From Euptelea pleiosperma (Eukaryota > Streptophyta > Magnoliopsida > Ranunculales > Eupteleaceae): a stretch of DNA of 64,000 nucleotides. The stretch is taken from assembly GCA_035048495.1 (NCBI GenBank), contig CM068544.1, positions 46,091,893 through 46,155,892 of the forward strand. Reading direction: 5' to 3'. The translations under genes and the position numbers were made by a program. Positions within the stretch are counted from its first letter, which is position 1. Each line of letters starts with the position of its first letter. The notes under the pieces are model-generated. The model saw nothing but the letters and a program-made list of their open reading frames with translations, had not been told where the DNA came from and ran no database searches. Of this stretch, positions 31,205 to 40,700 are shown one piece after another.

Positions 31205-32857
31205 TGAAAATAACCGGTCCGTTCTCTTTAATCCAATATACCTAAAAGGGGGATTTGATTAGGTATTTAAAATTAATTATACCTACACAGTTTTACTGGT
31301 CTATGGTAGGGGAACAAAATCGTATGCCTTAGTTGTTTGATAAAAGATTATCACAACCGACTCAAATAGAATATACTTCCATGGTATATTTTCTTTTCGT
31401 CGTTTGGTCTAATCAAGATAGATAGTGGAATACAAACAAACAATCACACAAGACAATAGATTTTTACGTGGAAACCTTGGCTAAGGAAAAATCACGGGAC
31501 CACGACCAGATGAAAAGTATCACTAACTGAAAAGTTAAACGAAACAAAGGTTACCTACGCAGCACTATTGCAAATGCAGCTTCCAACCTTAGCCAAGGCC
31601 TACTGCCGATGTGTCCACGTCCTCTGAATCAACGCTGCGAATCTACGCGTGCCCTCTCAGCCAATAAGCCTTATTCGCTTATTCAATTTGGTACACTCTA
31701 AACCTATCGTCATCGGTTGCCCCGACCTTAATTCTCAACACTCCCGCCTTTGCCGAATGTGAAGGATTCAGTACACCCTGAACTCTAAGTTGCTCAAAGG
31801 TGTTGAGTTGCACTGGTACACTCAAGCTACTGGTCGAATATATAAGTGAATGACATAAGCTGAGGAATGGATCAAGTACTTGGCTTTGATCAAGAAAGGA
31901 ACAAGCTCACAAGATGTGAATAAGAAAACAAGCTTCTTGCTCTTCAAATTGACACTTTAATAAATACACATTTTCTTCTTTCTCTTGAAGTATTGTGTCA
32001 CTCTGTGTATGTTTAGAGAATGTATAAAAGAGTTGTATTTATAGAATTCGTGATCCTGAGTCGTGTAGAACGTAGGAGAGTGGAACAAAGAATTTTAGAT
32101 CTGAGAAAAACTCAATCCGTGTTAAGTCCAATCGATTGTACTACTCTGGGTCTAATCGATTGGGCCGTGTCCAGTCAATTGGGTTTAGGGTCCAATCGAT
32201 TGGCCTCAAATAAGTTTATGTTCCATATGCTCCAATCGATTTTACAGAGGTCTCCAATCGATTGGCCTCAAATAAGTTTCTGTCTCGAAAGCTCCAATCG
32301 ATTTTACAGAGGTCTCCAATAGATTGGGATATGATCATGTTCTATCTTACAGATTTTAATCGATTTTACAGATGTGTCAAATCAATTGGGCTTTGATCAT
32401 GTTCTGCCTCGTAGCCTCCAATCGATTTTACAGAGGTCTCCAATCGATTGGGCATTATCATGTTCTGCCTCGTAGCTTCCAATCGATTTTACAGAGTCCT
32501 CCAATCGATCGGACTCTCCCATAAGTCAATATATTTGACTAAGACTCGGGTCTGTCTAATGACTAGGTTTGACCATTATGTTTTATTCATTTTAAATCTA
32601 TTCCTATGGCCACTAAGTCACTTACCTTCCTAAGCGAGCATACACGATCTATAATCGACAAATGGGCAGTTACTCAGATGACTCCTGTCATCAACCGTCT
32701 GATTTTTGCTATCTCTGTCTTCTAGTCTTTACGTAATCGGTGAAGTATGCGTACCACGACATCTTCACACTACATTTGTGCTCGTAGGAACAGTTACAAG
32801 AATGCTTTTATGTCAAACAGAATCTTTGTCAAATTGAATATGAAAATATTCCTTACA
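31205..32857. mobile_element. 1653-bp solo LTR (or LTR-only element) inside the LINE
   Basis: It starts TGAAAATAACC and ends ATTCCTTACA, the TG...CA form of LTR ends. It is flanked by a perfect 5-bp duplication GCAAG at 31200-31204 and 32858-32862. Deleting it with one GCAAG rejoins the LINE RNase H region. It holds the plant-LTR-like phrase TTTTTACGTGGAAACCTTGG (about 31463), TATAAAAGAGTTGTATTTAT (about 32024-32043) as a likely promoter, and a tandem ATCGAT array. No internal second LTR or coding region was seen. Confidence 0.8.
32127..32513. repeat. ATCGAT-containing tandem array in the solo LTR
   Basis: A degenerate unit of roughly 55-70 bp alternates TCCAATCGATTTTACAGAGG with CTCCAATCGATTGG and spacers such as CATGTTCTGCCTCGTAG. 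At least eleven ATCGAT words occur; CCAATCGATTGG is itself a palindrome. The array lies downstream of the TATA-like motif, so it would be in the transcribed R/U5 part if that promoter is right. Confidence 0.7.
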
Positions 32858-33257
32858 GCAAGATGAGGTCTTCAACAAGCGCTTAACAATGGTTTTTTGT
32901 AGCTAGAGATTGAGATGGATGCGCAGTCTCTGGTGACTTCCCTTCAAAATAATTCCCTAGACGTGGGTTGGTTTGCTTCGGCTTGTTGTGTAGATATTTT
33001 AAACCTCTCCACTTCTCTTTCTTTTTGTAATTTTGTATATACCCTACGAGGGTCCAACTCGGTAGCTCATATGTTAGCAACAAAGGCTAAATCTTGGTCT
33101 GTAGCAAAGGAGTGGTCACTTACTCTCTGGCTTGCACAGGCCATTGAGAGGGATCTGAGTAATAACCACTCCTGATTCCCCCCTTTTTTGTTATTATCAA
33201 TCTATTTGGCTTACAAACAAAAAAAATGCTAGAAATTTCCAATCAAATAATTTGAAT

Positions 33258-33515
33258 TGTGTAAGTCCACCAAGTGGTGGGCCAAACAGACTGGTCAGTC
33301 CCAAAGAGCGTTCTATGTGGCATTTTACAATGGCTTTTTTTTTTTTTGGTATCACGGAGTACTATCCAGGCCTATTTTATTCCAACTGATGAAAGTTATT
33401 AATCAGGTTGAATTTTGGTATGTAAGTCCAGCTAGTGATGGGTCAAGCATCCATATTGTCAATGATCTCTAATAGTGTGCCACGTGGCTCGCACTATGGT
33501 CCGTCATCAAAGTTG
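33258..33515. mobile_element. Family A MITE, partial
   Basis: It has GTAAGTCCACCAAGTGGTGGG, TTAATCAGGTTGAATTTTGG and the right arm GCCACGTGGCTCGCACTATG. The left arm is lost or replaced by a poly-T insertion near 33337. It directly follows the LINE tail. Confidence 0.55.
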
Positions 33516-33534
33516 AGGAAGCCCTTATCTCCAA

Positions 33535-33909
33535 GAGTTTGTCTAGAGCTACACCCATTTCTTACATCTAGCTCTTACACTCGGTGGTTGGGCCCACATG
33601 GAGATCATGTTGGACAATCCAACCGCAGCTTTTCATACTATGTTTACCCTCCTCACAAAAAACAAGGACATTTCGACATTCCTAGCCTCATGTAAATAAG
33701 ACTTTAATTTGAAAAATCCAATTAATCCATTAATTTGGGTCAATTTTTTATATGGTTAGCAATGTCGAAATGAACTGATTTTTATGATTATGATCATCAC
33801 GACAAAGAGAACTCAATCTATGGTTGGACTGTCCAACATGATCTCCATGTGGCCCCACCATCAGGTGTAAGAATTGGATGTAAGAATAGGTGTAGCTCTA
33901 GACGGACTC
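33535..33909. mobile_element. 375-bp Mutator-like MITE
   Basis: Long arms GAGTTTGTCTAGAGCTACAC and CCCACATGGAGATCATGTTG are mirrored by CAACATGATCTCCATGTGGC and the inverse start GTGTAGCTCTAGACGGACTC. The flanks are TATCTCCAA (33526-33534) and TATTTCCAA (33910-33918), 8 of 9 matching. It is non-coding. Confidence 0.8.
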
Positions 33910-33918
33910 TATTTCCAA

Positions 33919-34340
33919 ACAATAAAAGAAACACACAAACTCCACTTTCGTCTTCCTCAATCCTCTCTTAGCCCCTCTCCCCACAAACAAATACAACCAC
34001 GATAGTTAGCTCACTGTTGCTCAGTTCGCGCACCGGATCTACATGTTTTTTTTCCAATAATATTCCATGAAACAACACACCAGCAAGTCATAGTTTAATA
34101 ACACACCTGGTGTATTGTTTGTGTTTGGCACTTTGCAATTGCGACGGAGCTAGTCTGTCACTAAAAGGGCACAATTGTGATGGATTTAATCCATTGTAAC
34201 ACCTTTTGCAACCCCCCCTCCCTCCTTTTTTTTAGTAATTGATACACTTTGTTATAAAAAGGCCTCTCTGCCATAGATTTAATCCATTAAGGAAATTTAT
34301 TTTTTTGGTTATGCAATTGAAGGATATGAACTAGTGAGAC
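33919..34340. other. Intergenic, no feature recognised
   Basis: No gene, RNA or repeat ends were recognised in this AT-rich stretch. Confidence 0.4.
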
Positions 34341-34995
34341 TAGGGATGAAGCTGGGGGGGGGGGGGGGGGGGGGGTCAAACTTAGCCCAACCCAATCTTA
34401 AGGTTTCTAGCCCGAGCCTGAACCCTACCCGATGTCGGGCTTGCCAATCCTAGCCCAAGTCTATGTTAATAGGGTAGGCCCCTTTCTCTTATTTTACCTT
34501 GACTGAAAAAAATCCATACCAAATTATCACGAGGCAATGGTGGTTCAACAGACACAATGGCACGACAGACGCAAGTGGTGGTGGTGGTTGCATGGCAGGT
34601 GCAAGCGGTGGCAATGCGGAAAGAGGGAGAAAAGGGAGGGAGGGTAGAGAGAGAGGGGCGAGGGAAGTGGAGTGTGCAGATGTTGCAGCTTGCAACATGC
34701 AACTACGACAACCTCCGATGTCTGGCCTCGGGTGGGGAAGGGGAGAGGGAAACCCTAACAAGAAGAAGTGAATGGGGAGGGGGGGGGGGTTAATTTATAT
34801 AAAATTATTTTACTATTATGTATTAACCATGTAACTTATATGTGTGCGTCTATATAATCAAGCTCGAGTTGTCTGAGGCCTCGCCCCAAGCTCAACCTGA
34901 TTTTGCACGGGTCATTAAAATCCAAACCCAAACCCGAGTACTAAAGGGCCAACCCAACCGAGCCCACGTCTGAGCCCGCCCAAGTTGCAACCCTA
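34341..34995. repeat. GC-rich repeat with poly-G tract and GCCCGA/TCGGGC words
   Basis: It begins TAGGGATGAAGC, runs into 22 consecutive G (34354-34375), then AGCCCAACCC/TAGCCCGAGCC text. It ends with GAGCCCGCCCAAGTTGCAAC and CCTAA. The rough inverse ends TAGGGATG and CAACCCTA suggest a transposon. The same CCCGAGCC style recurs at 21280-21530 and 58375-58480. The overlapping open frames at 34466-34793 are low-complexity artefacts. Confidence 0.4.
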
Positions 34996-35272
34996 AGTAG
35001 TATTATTTGTCTTCAACACGTAAACACAATGTTATTGTAAAATAAAGTCATCATAATTCTTCTACATGCTTTATGACCATTTATCTAATCCTCATGAATT
35101 GTTTGTAAAAACTACTGCTTGACGACAAATGATGCAACATGTCCTAAAGAAGACGACGCCTTATTCTTCCCATTTAAAACAGAATATAACCATTGTATGT
35201 GTACACCATCAGAGTTTTATGTTTACAAAACATATTTAACATTTACCACTTGATAAGGGTATTAAAAACAAA

Positions 35273-35351
35273 AGGTGTTAGCTTGCTCAGTTGGTAAAGT
35301 TTGTAGGTGATGATACCATAGACCTAGGTTAAACACCCCCCAAAAAAAAGA
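35273..35351 (+). mobile_element. Minimal tRNA-like SINE, 79 bp
   Basis: A tRNA-like head with box A text TTAGCTTGCTCAGTTGG (about 35278) and a degenerate box B GGTTAAACACC (about 35333) ends in an A-rich tail CCAAAAAAAAGA. It is flanked by a perfect 13-bp duplication TATTAAAAACAAA at 35260-35272 and 35352-35364. Duplication length, A tail and pol III boxes indicate LINE-driven retroposition. Confidence 0.65.
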
Positions 35352-35589
35352 TATTAAAAACAAATGTTAATCTTATCGTTCCTTTAAAATGTAAAATTTT
35401 CTCACCCCTTAATTGTTATTAGTGGAAGACACGTGAGAGAGAGAGAGAGAGGGATTACGAGTTCTTAAAAGAGAGAGAGGTGTTGAGAGGGCTGGGAACA
35501 AATTTAAGACGTGATTTTAGGAGTGGGCACAATTTGAGAGTGATTTTAGGAAAATGGGGGAAGAGTTAAGGGTGTTTTTGACAATTGAC

Positions 35590-36530
35590 TAAGGGTGCAT
35601 TTGATACACGTGCAAATTGGGTGTGCATATAGGTTTACGCGTGCAAATTGTTTCCCACGCATATTTGGTACGCGTGCATTCGGCGATTTGCACATGCACG
35701 CGAGCAAATGAATGCTCGCCCTCTTTAGCAATTAAAAACCCATTTCACCCCCTGAGCAATCATTTACACAACCTCCTCGTGCAAACGATTTGCATATGGT
35801 ACAAATTAAAATCTAATATTTTCTCAAATCAAGTCCTATTTTCAAAAAAAAAAAAAAGAAAAAAAGAGAGATATAATGGAAAAAGTGGCGTTGCAATTTA
35901 AAATTTGAAAATTTAAAACATGAGAAAAATGAAAAAAAATAACGAAAAAATAATGGCCCATTTTTTCATAATTTAAAAAAAAAAATAATGGTCGCTATTT
36001 TCGTTACAACAGAAAATAACGATTATTATTTTTTTACCATTTTAACAGTACATAACGTAATGGGGGGGTCCGAATCCGTTACAACAGCCATTATTTTTGC
36101 TATAACGGATTCGGACCTCCCTCGTTTTGTTATATACTATTAAAAACGCTGAAAGAATATACTGAAAAATAACGGCCATTATTTTTTGAAAATTTTTGTG
36201 AAAAAAAAGTCCGTTATTTTTGTTATTGTCCATTATTTTTCTATTTTTTTATTATTTTTTTCGTTTTTGAAAATTTGAAATTTATGTTTAAATATGTGGG
36301 GCCCACTTATTATGGAAAATTCATTTTTCTTTCATACTTAATATGTGGGGCCACATATTTTGTACTTTCCTAAGTGAATATGCGTGTGAACTATGATAAT
36401 AAATATGAACAGTGCGTAAATTTTCAAATTTGCATATGCAAAGCTAGTGCGAATCAAACGCAAGAAAATAGTATTGGCGCACAAATCATTGCACGCACAA
36501 ACGAAAACAAGAAAAGGACAAATATTTTAA
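35590..36530. repeat. GTGCAAA-rich repeat interrupted by a family E copy
   Basis: The left part (35590-35720) is rich in ACACGTGCAAATTG, ACGCGTGCA and GCATGCACGC words. The right part (36415-36505) has the complementary TTTGCATATGCAAAG, GCGCACAAATCATTGC and GCACGCACAAACG. Between them, about 35925-36245, is TAACGG-rich family E sequence with GTCCGAATCCGTTACAAC. The ends were not resolved. 35352-35589 shows only GA microsatellite. Confidence 0.45.
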
Positions 36531-36675
36531 TTAAATGTGTGGTTTTAGATTTTTTTCTTGTCTTTGCTGTATTTCTGCAACTCTCGAAAGGTAGGTTGCT
36601 TGCTAGCATTCTTCCAATAAAGTCCAAAGATATTTTTACCCTTCGGCCTTTCAAAGGTGTACGGTCCGGAGGAGA

Positions 36676-37080
36676 GATAAAACTTGTGTCACGGGATGTT
36701 ACGACGGAAGTCGGTCACAGCATTCAATCCGAGCCACGTGGCATACTATTAGAGGACGATGACCGTATGGATGTTTGGCCAGTCCCTCGATGGACTGGTA
36801 CACAAAAAATCAGCTTAATTAGTGATTTCTAACCGATTCGGTTGAAGTTGTTTTCATGGGCTGATTTTAACGGTAGGAATCTGAGTATTATTGAGCGTTA
36901 TTTGGGTACAAAAATCCGAAAGGTTGTAAATCACTATTCAGGCTGATTTTTGGTTTGTAGATCCACCGAGGGACTGGACAAACATCCATACGGTCAGCGC
37001 CCTCTGATCATGTGCCACGTGGCTCGTATTGAGTGCTGTGTCCGGCTTCCGTCACAACATCTTGTGACACAAGTTTACTC
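36676..37080. mobile_element. Family A foldback MITE with two intact G-boxes
   Basis: The ends are GATAAAACTTGTGTCACGGG and the inverse of TTGTGACACAAGTTTACTC. The arms continue with GACGGAAGTCGGTCACAG and its inverse CTGTGTCCGGCTTCCGTC. G-boxes GCCACGTGGC lie at about 36734 and 37014. Flanks CGGAGGAGA and CATAGGAGA (36667-36675, 37081-37089) match at 7 of 9, suggestive only. Confidence 0.75.
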
Positions 37081-37148
37081 CATAGGAGACATTCAACAAA
37101 GTGAGTGTATTGTCTACGTGGCCAATTGAGAGGGTTACCTACCATGGA

Positions 37149-37385
37149 GGATAAAACTTTGATGACCGGGCCCTGTCATCAAGGGAGATGACAGGGCAGC
37201 AGATCTCGGCACGTGTATTTGTACGGCTGACTACCTCGGCCTCACCCACACACGTACCCAGGTGAGTACTTGAATGCTTTTTTTTCAAAACACTCACCTG
37301 TGTACGTGTGCGGTGAGGCCAAGGTTGTCCGTCCGTACAAAATACACTTGCCGAGATCTGCTGCCCTGTCATCGAAGTTTTATTC
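37149..37385. mobile_element. Foldback MITE with AAAACTTTGATGAC ends
   Basis: The ends ATAAAACTTTGATGACCG and the inverse of TGTCATCGAAGTTTTAT share style with the family A termini, but the interior is unrelated. The arms GACAGGGCAGCAGATCTCGG (about 37188) and CCGAGATCTGCTGCCCTGTC (about 37351) pair almost perfectly, as do ACACACGTACCCAGGTGAGT and its inverse. It lies about 410 bp upstream of the WD40 gene start. Confidence 0.7.
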
Positions 37386-37798
37386 ATCAATGGACGTTCT
37401 TAATGGGCCACTTAGCCCTCCACGTGGCAAGAATTGCCCTACCACACCAGTGAAGAGCTACGGCGTGCAGAAAACATTTTAAAATCGTCCCTAGGTCCAG
37501 AGTCTCCGGACTGCTTATTCTCATCGCGATTCACACAAAACACATCTCTAAGACCATCCGACGGTCTAAACCTAAGGATGACAGTACTATAGTATCGTTT
37601 TCTATCGTTTTCCTTTACGGAAAGAGCCCGAGGCAGGGCGAACGTTAAGTTCATTTGTACCCATTTCCCGCCCACACTCCATCTCTCTTCTCTCTTCCTC
37701 TGTTTGCAAGAGTTACAAAATCTCCTCTACTGAAGTCTAGGCTCTATCCTACTCTCTCATTATCTCTGCTTTTGGATTTTTTTTTTAACGTTCGAGAG

Positions 37799-40700
37799 AT
37801 GAGGATACACCGCAAACCCAAGAAATCAGATTCAACTTCAAAGGTATGCAGCATTCCGATCTTCCCACATCAACCCATCGAAACCCTAGAAAACCAGACT
37901 TAAAACGATTCCGAACTCACCTCGGTTAAATCTTAGTTTTATTTTGATTCTGGATTTATGCCGTGTTTCCGATTCCAAGAACAGCAAGTGCAGATCAAAT
38001 CAAGAAATCAAGAACTATTTTTGTTCCCTAATTTTGTTGAATGTGCAGCTGGTTTTGGAGGAAATCATCGGTTTGACGACGAAAAACGCCAATGGATTGG
38101 CTTCAAACATCTTGACGGGGGATTGCGTTTACTTAGCGGGATGTGTTGTTGTGGTTTACAACGTTGAGTCAGGCACTCAGTCACACCTCATGGTCTCTTC
38201 TCGAATGCCTAAACATTTGGGCTGTGTCGCGGTCTTACAACGGGATGGAGGGTTCATTGCAGCCGGAGAGGTACACTTACAATCCAGCTCGTCTTTCCTC
38301 CCTCTCCCTGTTTTTTTCCGGAATGTTTCAAATTAAGAAATTTAACAAAGCATATTACCAAAAGCTTAATTTGGTAAAAGAATATGACGATCAAGCCAAT
38401 TTGCATGTTAACCAGCACAATTGCCAATCTGCTTTTTGAATAGAATTTGTTTTATTACAATTTGTTACTTGTTTGAAGAATCAGGAAGTGAAAGTTAGCG
38501 ATATAGAATCTTAGATCCCTTAGAAGACGGGATTATGTTCAAAGCTGTCCACCTCAACCGGTGCTGTTAATTGGGACCCACTATTTAATGGGATGATCCT
38601 AATTATCCAATCTATCATATTCCCTCAGATGGTTCCAAAATTTGATGGCCAAAGTTTCAGAAAATGATCCACGGATAGCCGTTAACATCATCTGATTAGG
38701 TTGATTTCTGAGACTGATATACATATTAGGTGTGACTCATCAATGGTGGGTTCTGATCCCCATTTGTATATGGGACACTCATAGGTTGCAGGTATACAGA
38801 GGATGCGTTCTACTGTCCTGATGCAACTAGTCCTCAAAAGAAGAAGCGGCATGGATAACATTAGGACGCAGTTTTATGTGCTGTGAGATTTTTCATATTC
38901 TCAAGCGATGTAACCGTGAAGCGTTGCCATCTTACCCAGTGAAAAAAATTGGGCATTGTAAGATCTGCATTATTATTCTGTTCGGGGACTTTGGAATCCC
39001 TTGTATCCTATTCCAAAATTGGCATGTGTTTGGTCTTGTACATATATTGCAATTTTTTTATTTTATTTCTTGAATTGGTCAATAAAACACCCAAGTCTCT
39101 CCCCCAATAAAAGAGCTAAATTGGTCAATAAGCATTACACGTGTGTTCAACTGCTTGGTTTACAGTTGATACACACTTAGCCGTAGTTAGCGGCCTTAGC
39201 TCCAAATAAAAAGGCAACTTGTGACATAATTGTTTCCACTATCCCCTATCCACTGACGCACCCAATGCACCTTTGCACAAGTTTGAGATTTTTGCTTACC
39301 TGCATATGCTGACTATCCGACCTGAAAGGCTTGTAAGGAATGCCGTTCGTCTGTAGAACCTTAGAGAGCCAAATTTTTAATAGGTAATAGAAAGTTTATA
39401 AGTAAAAGAGAAAACATACGAACAGTTAGGGAAAAGGCAAACAATGTTGCTGATTCACTGAGTATGGATGAAGATCTAAGGCCATCTTTGTGCATGGTGA
39501 GTCTTTGCCCCTTGTTCAGTTTCCTTTTGCTTCTTCGACATAATTTATTATTTATCCAACATTAGATTAATATGTACCCTTTTCCAGTTGCAAACAGTGA
39601 CCAAAATAAGCCATGATTCTTGTGGTTTTACCTCCAAATAATCATATCAATATGGGGTGTAGAAGTTTCAATTGGTCGCAATAAAGTTGAGTAATTCTTT
39701 TTTTGTACGTAGTTGGTAATTGAGTCAGGAACAGTCTTGAACTAAAGTTTTTATGTACCCATACAAATCCAATATGGTGTTGCAGTCAGGGCATCAACCT
39801 GCAGTGTTAGTTTGGGACTACTCAACTCGGGCTTTGCTTTCCGAACTGAAGGTCCATCGATATGGGGTGGCATGTATTGCTTTCTCACCTGATGGTTTGT
39901 TCCAACTGGTCAACTGGAATTCCCTTATCTCCCATTTGTCAACTTTCTGTTTAGCTTAGCAGTTGCTCCTTGTCTAGAGATATTTGAATCCATTTTGCCA
40001 TTGTCTGCTTCTTTTCACTCATTTACAGGAAAGCATCTGGTATCTGTTGGATTTCCTCATGATGGATACCTCTGTCTTTGGGACTGGCGGAGTGGCAGTC
40101 TGGTCACAAAGCTTAAATCAAGTTCATCATGTTCTGTCATTTCATCTGTTAGCTTCTCATCAGATGCACACTTCTTTGTAACGGCTGGGAAAAAGCACTT
40201 GAAGTTCTGGACAGTTGGATCATCTACAAGGCCTCACTCAAAGGTCTTATCAATGATGGATGGAAAGTCTGCTAATCTTGGTTGTCAGAAAGGCAACTCG
40301 TTTATATCTGTAACATCTGCCACTTGGACTGCCCCTAGCCTTGTTGATTGCAACCGGGCTGTTGAATTCTCTCCTATTTATGCATTGACAGATGCAGGTA
40401 GGATCTCCTTCTCATTCACCACAAGCTGTTTAAATGCACCCGAATTTTAAGTATAATCTGAAAGTCATTTTTTCCCTCTTTAACTCAGGTGTTTTATGCC
40501 TTCTAAATTCCGGGTTTTCAATAAGAACATGGGTGGATTTAAAGGTATGTGTCGTGCATCCTAAATCATACTTGGAAGTTGGAACTTTCAGCGAGTTAAC
40601 TTATGACTCAGCTAAGTTGGGTCATGTTTTAGGCCTACTGGATAAAAAGTCAAGTCATCTGGATAGGCTTAAGAAGTCCCCTGCCTCAACTGAGTTTCTG

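Larger units (their letters stand above)
29479..33228 (+). pseudogene. Truncated LINE (L1-type) split by a solo LTR
   Basis: The 5' end is truncated within the reverse transcriptase: the first readable motif is LFTDDCLLF (29480 onward), equivalent to the FADD box, then ILFRR and the C-terminal thumb region with INYFWCG, LASWESICRPVEEGGLGIRN and WRLQ (29856-30530). A zinc-binding zf-RVT block, FLWKVLRNIIPFKANLHYR with CPRCKHPHETAIHALFSCP, follows at about 30567-30760. An RNase H domain begins LKLNTDAAWA near 31054 and reaches PEEAEALAA at 31204. After the insert it resumes at 32863 with EIEMDAQSLV, and ends near NSVAHMLATKA and a stop at about 33177. An A-rich tail reaches about 33228. Several stops show that it is dead. 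Confidence 0.85.

Noticed and set aside
32127..32513. Possible CRISPR-like repeat-spacer array
   Set aside because: Unit length and spacing vary, repeats are degenerate, spacers repeat one another and the host is a plant; it is an LTR-internal tandem repeat.
34466..34793. Four overlapping open frames rich in Gly/Arg/Glu or Pro/Ser
   Set aside because: GC-skewed low-complexity sequence next to the poly-G tract; no conserved domain.
36374..36832. 152-codon plus-strand open frame
   Set aside because: It runs from a GTGCAAA-type repeat straight into the arm of a family A MITE, so it is a chance frame across two repeats.
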